NCBI GenBank assembly: GCA_018610125.1
Contig: JAHEOI010000201.1
Location: 1-6,458, forward strand
Direction: 5' to 3'
Origin: Verrucomicrobiota bacterium
GTDB lineage: Bacteria; Verrucomicrobiota; Verrucomicrobiia; Limisphaerales; JAHEOI01
Length of the DNA: 6,458 bases
How positions within the stretch are numbered: the first letter of the stretch is position 1; the number at the start of each line of letters is the position of its first letter. The position numbers and the translations under genes were made by a program. The notes under the pieces are model-generated. The model was given only the letters and a program-made list of their open reading frames with translations, was not told the origin of the DNA and ran no database searches. Below, piece after piece: positions 1 to 6,245 of the stretch.

Positions 1-1351
1 CGGCCGCTTCAGCGATGAGCGCGCGATTGCGCTCGCCCCGCGCTTTGACTTCAGCTTCCCTGGCTTTGACTGCCTGCCAAGCACTGAAGATGGCAGTGAA
101 AAGAAGCAAGCCGGCGACCGCCGCGGCCGGGCGAACGTATGCTTTGTTCCGCTTGGCAAACTTGATCAATTGATAGGAGAAGGTCGGGGCCGCGGCGGTT
201 ACAGGCTCGTTGCGCAAATGGCGTTCAACATCGGCGGCGAGCCCATTGACCGTATCGTACCGCCGCGTCCGGTCCTTTTCCAAGGCTTTCATAATGACCC
301 AATCGAGATCTCCGCGGAAAAGCTTGTTCAGACTGCAAATTTCCATCCGTCGATTGCGGGCGACGACGGTGCGCTCTTGCCCCTGCATTGTGCTGACGCG
401 CGTGGAAGGTTTGGGGGGATCACTTTCGCGAATCACGCGCTGGATTTCGGCATATCCTAGGCTCATCAGCTCTTTCGGACAGAAAGGAGGGGTGCCCGTT
501 AGGAGCTCATAAAGCAGCACCCCCAAGCTGTAGACATCCGTGCGCGTGTCGACATCGAGGCCGTTCATTTCCGCCTGCTCTGGGCTCATGTAGCTCGGCG
601 TCCCAATCATTTGAGCATAATTGGTGAATAGGGTTTTCTCGGTGAGCTTTTGGTGGGTTGCCTTGGCGATACCAAAATCGATCACCATGGGCACCGGCTT
701 GCCGTCATGCAGGGTCACCATGATATTCGACGGCTTGATATCCCGATGAATGATTCCTTTCTGGTGGGCATGCTGAATGGCTTGGCATACCGGAAGGAAC
801 AACTCGAGGCGCTCCCGGGCCGAAAGGAGGTTTTTGTCGCAATACTCAATGATCGGAACGCCCCTAACCAGATCCATGACAAAATAGGGCCTCCCACTGT
901 CGGTAGAACCGGCATCCAAAACCTTGGCGATATTGGGATGAGTCATCAGCGCCAGTGCTTGCCGTTCGGCTTCGAAGCGAGCAATAACCTGCCGCGTGTC
1001 CATTCCGAGCTTGATGATTTTAAGGGCGACCTTGCGCACAACCGGTGCTTGCTGCTCCGCCATGTACACGACCCCCATGCCGCCTTCGCCAATCTGCTGC
1101 AAGATCTTGTAACGGCCGATCAACGTGCCCGGTCCTTCGCTGAGCGGGGGGCCGAGTGTTAGGGGGCCAAGCTCCGCGTTCTCTTTGAGAATACCCGACG
1201 GGTCTTCGTGGGCCGCGAGGAGCACCTCGACTCGCAGTCGCAAGTCGCTATTGTCCCGGCACGCTGACCGAAGGTAAGCCGTGCGTTCCTCTCCGCTCAG
1301 CTCAAAGGCATTTTCGAAGATTTCTCTTTCAACGTTGGGAAACGAGCTCAT
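1..1351 (-). CDS. Transmembrane Ser/Thr protein kinase (Hanks type), C-terminus beyond the window
   Basis: This membrane-anchored protein kinase phosphorylates Ser/Thr residues on partner proteins; 450 codons are visible and open to the window edge. Residues 1-75 form the short N-terminal region typical of PVC-type kinases (around FENAFELSGEERTAYL). The kinase domain spans about 81-375. It has an ATP loop G88-E-G-G-M-G93, the VALK lysine K111, catalytic HRDIKPSN at 202-209, DFG at 225-227, a Thr-rich activation segment, SPE at 256-258, and the family motif GDLDW at 347-351. All catalytic residues are present, so it should be active. A hydrophobic segment at about 408-427 is the single membrane span, followed by a charged, probably coiled stretch (KAREAEVKARGERNRA). 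Relatives usually continue into TPR or WD40-type sensor repeats, which are not visible here. The ATG at 1351 is preferred; an in-frame GTG lies two codons upstream and no strong ribosome site is seen. It is divergent from the ECF sigma factor at 1721, a linkage that suggests a partnership. Confidence 0.95.
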   Translation of the reverse strand, partial: MSSFPNVEREIFENAFELSGEERTAYLRSACRDNSDLRLRVEVLLAAHEDPSGILKENAELGPLTLGPPLSEGPGTLIGRYKILQQIGEGGMGVVYMAEQQAPVVRKVALKIIKLGMDTRQVIARFEAERQALALMTHPNIAKVLDAGSTDSGRPYFVMDLVRGVPIIEYCDKNLLSARERLELFLPVCQAIQHAHQKGIIHRDIKPSNIMVTLHDGKPVPMVIDFGIAKATHQKLTEKTLFTNYAQMIGTPSYMSPEQAEMNGLDVDTRTDVYSLGVLLYELLTGTPPFCPKELMSLGYAEIQRVIRESDPPKPSTRVSTMQGQERTVVARNRRMEICSLNKLFRGDLDWVIMKALEKDRTRRYDTVNGLAADVERHLRNEPVTAAAPTFSYQLIKFAKRNKAYVRPAAAVAGLLLFTAIFSAWQAVKAREAEVKARGERNRALIAEAA

Positions 1352-1720
1352 AAACACTCGACAAGTTCCAGTCGAATATGCGAGAAAAACGACGGTAAAG
1401 GGGCCACCGATTACAGCATTTTTTTAGCAAGGACTGTGCACCAATGGAGTCTATTTTGAAAAAAGGATGGAAAAATTCAAGCCCAACCGTCACATAGCGT
1501 GGAGAAAGATGCCCTTTCAGCGCCTTCCCCTGGCCCACTTCTTTCCTTCCAACCCCATTTTAAGTCTTAAGCTTGAGTTTTCCTGACCTCTGTCTCGCTG
1601 ACTTTTTTTTGTTGCCATTTTTTGAAAAACTGATTTCAATAATCTGTGTTCGACCGGGGAAAAGGCAAAAGCTCCGAGAAGGAGTGCGTAGGCTCAGACT
1701 GTTTTTTAGGGGTTTTCGAG
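1352..1720. other. AT-rich divergent intergenic region between kinase and sigma factor
   Basis: This 369 bp gap separates two divergent genes, so promoters for both should lie here. It is rich in A and T runs compared with the flanking genes and contains no credible ORF. On the minus strand, a weak candidate for the kinase promoter is TTGAAT (plus 1475-1480) with CAAAAT (plus 1453-1458), 16 bp apart. A short inverted repeat TTGAA/TTCAA (1456-1460 and 1476-1480) overlaps it. None of these signals is strong, and a PVC-type promoter may not follow the sigma-70 consensus. Confidence 0.6.
1612..1640 (+). promoter_or_regulatory. Possible sigma-70-like promoter for the ECF sigma gene
   Basis: TTGCCA (1612-1617, 5 of 6 matches to the -35 consensus) and TTCAAT (1635-1640, 4 of 6 to the -10 consensus) are separated by 17 bp and lie about 80 bp before the ATG at 1721. 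This is a consensus match only; such matches occur by chance in AT-rich DNA. Confidence 0.2.
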
Positions 1721-2272
1721 ATGAAGGATGAAGCTGTGGTAATGGAGGCACCGACTCCCGGAACTTCCAAGACGGCGGAGGAATTGTTGCCAATCGTCTA
1801 CGAGGAATTGCGGAAAATCGCTGCAGTCAAGATGGCTTGGGAGAGGCCCGGGCAAACATTACAGGCCACCGCTCTCGTTCACGAGGCATGGCTGCGTTTG
1901 GGACCAAAAGGTGCCCGGGTCTGGCAGAACCAGACCCATTTTATTAGTGCGGCGGCCGAGGCAATGCGTCGGATCCTTGTGGAAAAGGCCCGAAGACGTG
2001 CCTCCAAAAAGGGGGGCGGGCGAGAACGGGTTGACTTGGCTCAAGCGGATCTCTTTGCTGCCGAATCCGATGACTTCGAACTGCTGGCCATCCACGACGC
2101 CCTGAAAGCTTTCTCAAAAGAAAATCCCGCCCATGCGAAGCTAGTCGAGCTTCGCTGTTTTGGGGGCCTGACCCTGGAAGAAGCTGCACAAATCATGGCG
2201 ATTTCGGTTCGAACCGCCAAGCGCTGGTGGGCTTATGCCCGCGCCTGGCTGAAGGTCGAAACCGATCGCTGA
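1721..2272 (+). CDS. ECF RNA polymerase sigma factor, kinase-linked type
   Basis: A 183-aa alternative sigma factor that would direct RNA polymerase to a specific promoter set. Region 2 runs from about residue 19 to 95 (ELLPIVYEELRKIAA at 21-35, then QTLQATALVHEAWLRL at 45-60, then the HFISAAAEAMRRILVEKARR helix). Region 4 is about 115-180, with a helix-turn-helix around LTLEEAAQIMAISVRTAKRW (150-169). This is the family in which the acidic DxED-type region 2.2 is replaced by QATALVHEA, found in PVC and related bacteria beside Ser/Thr kinases; ECF43 is the best-studied example. The ATG at 1721 places the ELLP motif about 20 residues in, as is usual. A GTG 25 codons upstream (1646) would add a tail unlike the family, and an ATG at 1742 is possible. 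The family's usual N-terminal helix (VTxxLxxxxxGD) is not recognisable here. No anti-sigma gene is adjacent; the divergent kinase probably fills that role. Confidence 0.92.
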   Translation: MKDEAVVMEAPTPGTSKTAEELLPIVYEELRKIAAVKMAWERPGQTLQATALVHEAWLRLGPKGARVWQNQTHFISAAAEAMRRILVEKARRRASKKGGGRERVDLAQADLFAAESDDFELLAIHDALKAFSKENPAHAKLVELRCFGGLTLEEAAQIMAISVRTAKRWWAYARAWLKVETDR

Positions 2273-2303
2273 CTCCTGCCGGGCAACCGCATTCGTGATC
2301 CCG

Positions 2304-2321
2304 GTAGCCCTTTCGGGTTAC
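2304..2321. repeat. Hairpin: 7-bp stem with TTTC loop
   Basis: GTAGCCC (2304-2310) pairs with GGGTTAC (2315-2321) around a TTTC loop; one pair is G-U. It lies 31 bp after the sigma factor stop codon. There is no T-run after it, so a canonical intrinsic terminator is unlikely, although it could protect the 3' end of the mRNA. It is probably one unit of a dispersed palindromic repeat. Confidence 0.55.
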
Positions 2322-2324
2322 ATC

Positions 2325-2346
2325 CGTGACTGCCCACTGCGTCACG
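2325..2346. repeat. Hairpin: perfect 6-bp stem with 10-nt loop
   Basis: CGTGAC (2325-2330) is a perfect inverted copy of GTCACG (2341-2346), separated by 10 nt. It starts 3 nt after the preceding hairpin, so the two form a REP/BIME-like pair directly after the sigma factor gene. No T-tract follows. Confidence 0.5.
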
Positions 2347-2449
2347 CTCCCGCCTCACCATTCTCAAGAAGGCCCTCCACGACAACCTTTGTGCCGCCCT
2401 GATTCCCAACCAATTTGAGCGGTTTTGCTTCTGATGCGTCTGCCCGTCC

Positions 2450-2474
2450 CCCTCTTCTATCCGATGGGAGAGGG
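2450..2474. repeat. Hairpin of the CCCTCTYC / GGGAGAGGG type
   Basis: CCCTCTTCTA (2450-2459) and TGGGAGAGGG (2465-2474) can pair over 10 bp as RNA, with two G-U pairs and a TCCGA loop. The motif resembles the GGGAGAGGG-containing palindromes that are scattered between genes in many bacterial genomes (recalled, not searched). It could be a dispersed repeat copy with a secondary effect on mRNA stability. Confidence 0.55.
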
Positions 2475-2673
2475 CAAGGTGAAGGTAACCGTTCGGGTGA
2501 ACACGGACTTCTCTGCCTATGCGGGCCGGCAACGCCTTGGCACAAAATTGTCCGGAAAGATCGCTCATTTCAGGCCCCATACCTACCGGTCGATCACAAC
2601 TTTCAAAAAAAACCGTGGCCCCTTTTCCCTCCCTTTTTCGCATTGATTACTGAACCGCAAAAACTGGAGAAGA

Positions 2674-5124
2674 ATGACGATGAAAAATAGGCACACGTTT
2701 GAAACGAGAAAAATAGTAACTTTGCTGGCTTTGGTGGGTATGGCATGCGCCACTTTTATCCACGCGAGCACGGTGCAGACCGACAGTTATACCTGGCAAA
2801 GCGTCTATCCCCCTGAGAATCAAGTGATGACGACACGCGCGCAAACCTACGGGATTGAGGAAATCGTTGTGGACCGGGTTAATGGTTACGTGTATGCGCT
2901 TGGAGTCGGGCCAGACGAAGGCACGGATGCTCGGGCTCTCCGAGTTTGGCGAAGCAGTGACGACGGAAATAGCTGGAAGCTCGTGTGGAAAGTTTACAAC
3001 GACAAATCCGGCACAGATCCATGGTATAATAATATCGGGGTTGACAGTGTCGGCAACGTCTATCTTGTCGGGGCGATCGAAGTTTTTAGTTCGACGGGGT
3101 CGATACAGGCACGCGAATGGGCTGTCTGGAGGAGTGAAGTTGGAGGCGAAGCCTTCGTTGAGGTCGATACCTTCCGCCCTTCAGGATACGTTAGTGGAGA
3201 CTGGTACAATCTTGAAGCATTGTGGTTTGCCAGCGACTCCCAGGGAAGAGTTTATGTCGGAGGAGATGGGGATAGGATCGTGTCCGGAGGCACCACTAAA
3301 ACCTGGATTGTTCGAGAATACTCTCCCGAAGGTGGGTGGATGGTTTCGGACGAATGGGCCATTGATGCAGACACTTGGCTGCAGGATGTCGAGGTCGTGT
3401 GGGACGATCAAGGCAATGAGGTTGTCATCGCTGTCGGCAGCACCTCTGGGACAAAGAGGGGAGCAGACGATAATCCGTGGGTTGTCAGGCGAAAAGCAAA
3501 GGGAGCCGACGAATGGAGGTTGGTGGATGAATTCCAATTAGAGCCCGGCCAATGGAGCGGTGCTTACACCGTCACGGGGGATCTCCAAGGAAACGTATAC
3601 GTTATAGGCCGGGGAGAGCGGTCGATTGACAATCAGACCACGGTGGGGAAAGGGGTCGTCCGAACAAGTGCAATGGGAGGTGCCCTGGGAACCTGGGCCA
3701 CTTCAGCGGAAACTGCCGAAGTGCCCAGGAGCCGGGCCGAAGCGACGATCGGCAGCGAGGGGAAGTTGATCGTGGCCAGCAATTTCTATGATGGTGGTAA
3801 CGAGGCAGACTGGTGGGTTGTTGAATTCGACTTCGATTTGGGTCAGTGCCATTTGATTGATGACTTCGATTCACCTCTAGGGGGAGAGAGCGTCCGGTCG
3901 GTCACGGTAAACTCGTCGGGCCAGATACTCCTATGTGGTTATGAGGGCGATCCGAGCGCGGAGATTTGGGGTCTCATTCGTATCGGGTCGAATGGTCCGG
4001 TTGCCAATGCCGGGTCGGATCAGGAGATCAGTGACACTGATGGGGACGGTTGGGAAGCCATCACCCTCGATGGATCCACCTCTTCGCCTGCGGGAGAGAT
4101 TACGTATGCGTGGGATGTGGAAAGTGATGGCACTGTCGATGCCTCCGAGGCAACGATAGATGTCGCATATCCGTCCGGCTCTTGGATCGCCTCTCTGACC
4201 GTAACCGATGGGGCCGGGCTCGCCGATACCGACACGGTTACGGTGACAGTCCTGGAAAATCAGGGGCCAATGGCGGATGCAGGACCCAATCAGCTTCTGG
4301 TGGACGCGGAAGGGGACGGACAATGGGTGACGCTCGACGGCTCGAACTCGATCGATGACGGTATGCTCAGCTACGCCTGGGACTTTGAGAGCGACGGCGT
4401 TATCGATTCGACCCAAGCGACGGTAAACCACTTTTACGGGGCCGGTGCCTGGCTTGCGAGCCTGACAGTGACCGATGAAGCCGGACTCGCACACAGCGAT
4501 AGCGCTGAAATTGTCGTCAGCCAACCCCCCGTGGCCGATGCCGGGACGGACCAGACGCTTCAGGATTCCGACGGCGATGGCAAACAAACGGTTTCCTTCG
4601 ACGGGACCGCTTCCTTCGATCCCGACGGATCGATCGCATTCCACGCTTGGGACTTGGACGGAGACGGCTCCACCGAGCTGACCGGTGCCCAACCCTCCGA
4701 AACGCTGGCTACCGGTAGCTACACCGTGACGCTGACAGTAACCGACGACGTCGGTTTGATCGCTCGCGATTGGGTCAATGTAACAATCCGGGGAGACATG
4801 CATGTGGGCGATCTCGACGGCAGTAGCACCAGTCAAGGCAAGAGTTGGACCGCCGCGGTCACCGTCACCATCCATGATCCAAACGAACTGCTCGTGGAAG
4901 GAGCGGAGGTAACAGGCAAGTGGAGCGACGGAACTCCGGCGAGCGGGACCACCTCGACCGCTGGCACCGTCTCGTTTAAGCTGAGCAGCATCCCTAAGAA
5001 GACCAGTAGCGTCCGGCTCGAGATAACCGGGGTTACCCATAGCAATCTGGATTACATTGCCGCTGACAACCACGATCCCGACGGCGAAAGCGACGGGACC
5101 CGAATCATTGTCAACAAACCTTAA
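2674..5124 (+). CDS. Exported seven-repeat beta-propeller protein with three PKD-like domains
   Basis: An 816-aa secreted or surface protein; no catalytic site is recognised, so adhesion or ligand binding is the likeliest role (inference). Residues 1-31 form a signal peptide: basic N-region, hydrophobic 14-29, likely cleavage after IHA (A31). Residues about 45-435 contain seven repeats with a core G-[NR]-V-Y-[VL]-x-G at 70, 127, 191, 247, 306, 363 and 416. Spacing is about 58 residues, with tryptophan-rich W-x-V-R strands between cores, which suggests a seven-bladed propeller. PKD-like domains follow at about 442-527, 532-615 and 618-706. Each carries an acidic DxDGDG-like loop and a W-D core, and ends in LTVTD. 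The C-terminal 108 residues (from MHVGDLDG, 709) form a further beta-rich domain ending NHDPDGESDGT. GGAG at 2666-2669 precedes two ATGs (2674 and 2680), so the start may be M1 or M3. No PEP-CTERM, lipobox or T9SS signal is seen. The gene appears complete. Confidence 0.9.
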   Translation: MTMKNRHTFETRKIVTLLALVGMACATFIHASTVQTDSYTWQSVYPPENQVMTTRAQTYGIEEIVVDRVNGYVYALGVGPDEGTDARALRVWRSSDDGNSWKLVWKVYNDKSGTDPWYNNIGVDSVGNVYLVGAIEVFSSTGSIQAREWAVWRSEVGGEAFVEVDTFRPSGYVSGDWYNLEALWFASDSQGRVYVGGDGDRIVSGGTTKTWIVREYSPEGGWMVSDEWAIDADTWLQDVEVVWDDQGNEVVIAVGSTSGTKRGADDNPWVVRRKAKGADEWRLVDEFQLEPGQWSGAYTVTGDLQGNVYVIGRGERSIDNQTTVGKGVVRTSAMGGALGTWATSAETAEVPRSRAEATIGSEGKLIVASNFYDGGNEADWWVVEFDFDLGQCHLIDDFDSPLGGESVRSVTVNSSGQILLCGYEGDPSAEIWGLIRIGSNGPVANAGSDQEISDTDGDGWEAITLDGSTSSPAGEITYAWDVESDGTVDASEATIDVAYPSGSWIASLTVTDGAGLADTDTVTVTVLENQGPMADAGPNQLLVDAEGDGQWVTLDGSNSIDDGMLSYAWDFESDGVIDSTQATVNHFYGAGAWLASLTVTDEAGLAHSDSAEIVVSQPPVADAGTDQTLQDSDGDGKQTVSFDGTASFDPDGSIAFHAWDLDGDGSTELTGAQPSETLATGSYTVTLTVTDDVGLIARDWVNVTIRGDMHVGDLDGSSTSQGKSWTAAVTVTIHDPNELLVEGAEVTGKWSDGTPASGTTSTAGTVSFKLSSIPKKTSSVRLEITGVTHSNLDYIAADNHDPDGESDGTRIIVNKP
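2803..3990 (+). repeat. Seven propeller-type protein repeats (coding region)
   Basis: Seven copies of a beta-strand motif occur within the secreted protein: NGYVYALG, GNVYLVG, GRVYVGG, GNEVVIAVG, GNVYVIG, GKLIVAS and GQILLCG. Gaps between successive cores are 57, 64, 56, 59, 57 and 53 residues. Between them recur W-x-V-R strands and an acidic DxF or DEF ending. They resemble SBBP-type or BNR-type propeller repeats in general form but match neither consensus well, so I leave the family unnamed. Confidence 0.65.
3997..4794 (+). repeat. Three tandem PKD-like domains (coding region)
   Basis: Three units of about 85-90 residues begin VANAGSDQ, MADAGPNQ and VADAGTDQ. Their W-D cores lie at residues 480, 569 and 659 (spacing 89-90). 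The usual WDFGDG is replaced by WDVESDG, WDFESDG and WDLDGDG. Acidic loops DTDGDG (454), DAEGDG (544), DSDGDG (631) and DLDGDG (660) suggest calcium binding, by analogy to other DxDxDG loops. Confidence 0.85.
4798..5121 (+). other. C-terminal MHVGDLDG domain of the secreted protein (coding region)
   Basis: Residues 709-816 begin MHVGDLDGSS and end in NHDPDGESDGT followed by a short beta strand. They contain a central VTIHDPN and a GAEVTGKWSDG segment, as in an Ig-like or carboxypeptidase-regulatory fold. I recall this module from the ends of other secreted bacterial proteins, without an assigned function. Cysteines often seen in the middle of relatives are absent here (TTSTAGTVSF). Its presence at the very end supports the stop codon as the true C-terminus. 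Confidence 0.6.
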
Positions 5125-5133
5125 CACAAAGCT

Positions 5134-5236
5134 TCCAACCGGGGCCCACCTGCATGTGCACCCAACTTAGCTGGATTCGCCGCAGGGACGAGCCCCTTAT
5201 CAGCTCAGCATATGCCCTTTTGCGCCTCCGGTTGGA
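5134..5236. repeat. Long-range inverted repeat with nested arms after the stop codon
   Basis: TCCAACCGG (5134-5142) is a perfect inverted copy of CCGGTTGGA (5228-5236). Three further pairs, GGC (5143-5145) with GCC (5224-5226), extend it past a one-base bulge. Inside lie AGCTG (5169-5173) with CAGCT (5201-5205), and GGG (5185-5187) with CCC (5193-5195). The whole can fold as one 103-nt branched or rod-like RNA starting 10 nt after the stop codon. Its role is unknown. Confidence 0.5.
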
Positions 5237-5271
5237 CAAATACAACCCTGCACGCAAATAATCTCGCCGAT

Positions 5272-5297
5272 AAAACCTTTCTTATATTAGGTTTTTT
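5272..5297 (+). terminator. Possible intrinsic terminator downstream of the secreted-protein gene
   Basis: AAAACCT (5272-5278) pairs with AGGTTTT (5289-5295) around a 10-nt loop, and the T-run continues to 5297. The stem has only two G-C pairs, so it is weak. Because of the A-run on its left arm it would work as poorly or as well in the opposite direction. Confidence 0.4.
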
Positions 5298-5446
5298 CAA
5301 TTCACACCTGCGAACCTCCCATAAAACATTTTTCAACTTTTGCAATTATTGACAATCTTGGACCAACATAACCGCACCCTAACCACTAACCAGCCACTCG
5401 AACGATTAGTTCACAATGCAATATTTCTCCCATCGCTCAACCTTAA

Positions 5447-6196
5447 TTGAACGCTCTTAGCCGTTTTTATACTGTCGACGGAAGGACCTCGGAAGACCTT
5501 TTAGGATGGTCTGTCAGTGAGATTGGCGATGTTGACGGAGATGGAGCGACGGACATCATTGTTGGTGCTCCTTTCGAGGATATTGGTATGCGCGACAACG
5601 GGAGGGCCCGGGTTTTCATTTAAACCAACCTCCCACCGCTAACGCCGGTGGACCGTATGAAGTATCCGAAGGGCAAGCGTTAGATTTTGACAGCGCTGGG
5701 ACAATGGACCCCGATGGTGATCCTCTGACATACGAATGGGATTTTGGGGATGGCAACCGCGATTTCGGGCCCTCACCGAGTCATACTTATGCCGACGACG
5801 GGAGCTACACCGTCACCCTCACCGTCACCGACGATGAACGGGGAACCGGCACCGACACCTCAGCGGTTACCGTCAACAATGTGGCACCCACCATCTCTAT
5901 CGGCGGCAGCACCGTTGATGAGAATGTTGAGGCTACCCCCGTAGCAATCGACTCAATTACGGATCCGGGCACGGCAGATACACACATAGTTACGATCGCT
6001 TGGGGGGGACGGAAGTTCAGACAGTTTGGACCCGAGTGTGGATCGAATTCCAACCCACCTTTACACCTGTCATGGTACTTTCACCGTTAAGGCTACCGTG
6101 ATTGATGACGACGGTGGAGAAGGTTCCGCAGAGACTACCGTTACTGTCGTGGATGCCATACAACCAGAAATACTCTCCTTAAGCACACCCACCTGA
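5447..6196 (+). pseudogene. Remnant of a secreted FG-GAP / PKD protein, 5'-truncated and frame-shifted
   Basis: A broken gene for an exported repeat protein. Codons 5462-5620 encode one FG-GAP (integrin-type propeller) repeat, FYTVDGRT followed by GDVDGDGATDIIVGAPFED, ending ARVFI and then TAA at 5621. The next module, PPTANAGGPYEVSEG followed by YEWDFGDG, is a canonical PKD domain (about 5629-5874), but it lies in a different frame; the FG-GAP frame is one base short of joining it. A second PKD-type domain (APTISIGGSTVDE, then DPGTADTHIVTIAWG) loses frame in a run of seven G at 6002-6008. Dropping one G restores WGDGSSDS and later GTFTVKATVIDDDGGEGSAE, which runs to TGA at 6194. There is no start codon, signal peptide or upstream repeats, so it is 5'-truncated. 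The two shifts cancel, and both lie near homopolymers, so sequencing error could explain them but not the missing 5' end. An unrelated-looking tail (IQPEILSLSTPT) abuts the insertion sequence. Confidence 0.8.
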
Positions 6197-6207
6197 TCTG
6201 AGCGATT

Positions 6208-6245
6208 TTGATGGGACAATCGGGCTAAAAAATGTCCTTGATGGG
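6208..6245. repeat. Direct repeat of TTGATGGG, 30 bp apart
   Basis: TTGATGGG occurs at 6208-6215 and 6238-6245, and both copies continue into a related AT/GG sequence. They lie just right of the pseudogene's final stop and left of the transposase start, so they may belong to the left end of the insertion sequence, for example as protein-binding sites. The exact terminus cannot be fixed without the right end. Confidence 0.4.

Larger units (their letters stand above)
2273..2673. other. Non-coding gap with hairpin cluster upstream of the secreted-protein gene
   Basis: This 401 bp region contains no ORF with protein-like composition; the short frames on both strands cross the hairpins and resemble nothing known. 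It holds three compact inverted repeats (2304-2321, 2325-2346, 2450-2474), annotated separately. The last 80 bp before the ATG at 2674 is A- and pyrimidine-rich, with an 8-A run near 2606. I see no convincing promoter for the downstream gene, but one is expected here. Confidence 0.7.
5125..5446. other. AT-rich non-coding region between the secreted-protein gene and the FG-GAP remnant
   Basis: This 322 bp stretch contains no credible ORF. Its first 110 bp hold a long-range inverted repeat (5134-5236), followed by a terminator-like hairpin (5272-5297). The remainder (about 5300-5446) is markedly A/T-rich, with a perfect but orphan TTGACA at 5349-5354 and a 7-bp tandem duplication CTAACCA (5379-5392). 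I could not recognise a missing upstream part of the FG-GAP remnant here. Confidence 0.65.

Noticed and set aside
650..1162. 170-codon plus-strand frame opposite the kinase
   Set aside because: It lies entirely within the kinase catalytic domain on the other strand, with no protein-like features of its own.
2233..2643. 136-codon minus-strand frame between sigma factor and secreted-protein gene
   Set aside because: It crosses the end of the sigma factor gene and all three hairpins, and its composition (basic, many R and G) is not that of a known protein.
3931..5127. 398-codon open frame on the minus strand opposite the PKD domains
   Set aside because: It is a shadow of the repeated PKD coding sequence: its own internal repeats mirror the three PKD units, it has no family resemblance, and the plus-strand protein is clearly real.
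5131..5237. Integron attC-like site (GTTGGAC fits GTTRRRY at the right end)
   Set aside because: The left arm TTCCAAC does not fit RYYYAAC at its first base, the arms are paired continuously without the unpaired spacer of attC sites, only one copy is seen, and no integrase is present.
5349..5372. Promoter with perfect -35 TTGACA
   Set aside because: No acceptable -10 hexamer lies 15-19 bp downstream, and the only gene after it is a truncated remnant.
5379..5392. Tandem CTAACCA duplication as a repeat array
   Set aside because: Only two 7-bp units in a low-complexity region; not enough to call a functional repeat.
5619..5625. TTTAAAC slippery heptamer at the first frame change, suggesting programmed -1 frameshifting
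   Set aside because: The phase is wrong: the incoming FG-GAP frame reads ATT TAA across it and stops, whereas slippage requires T TTA AAC in the incoming frame, and the product frame would not be the PKD frame.
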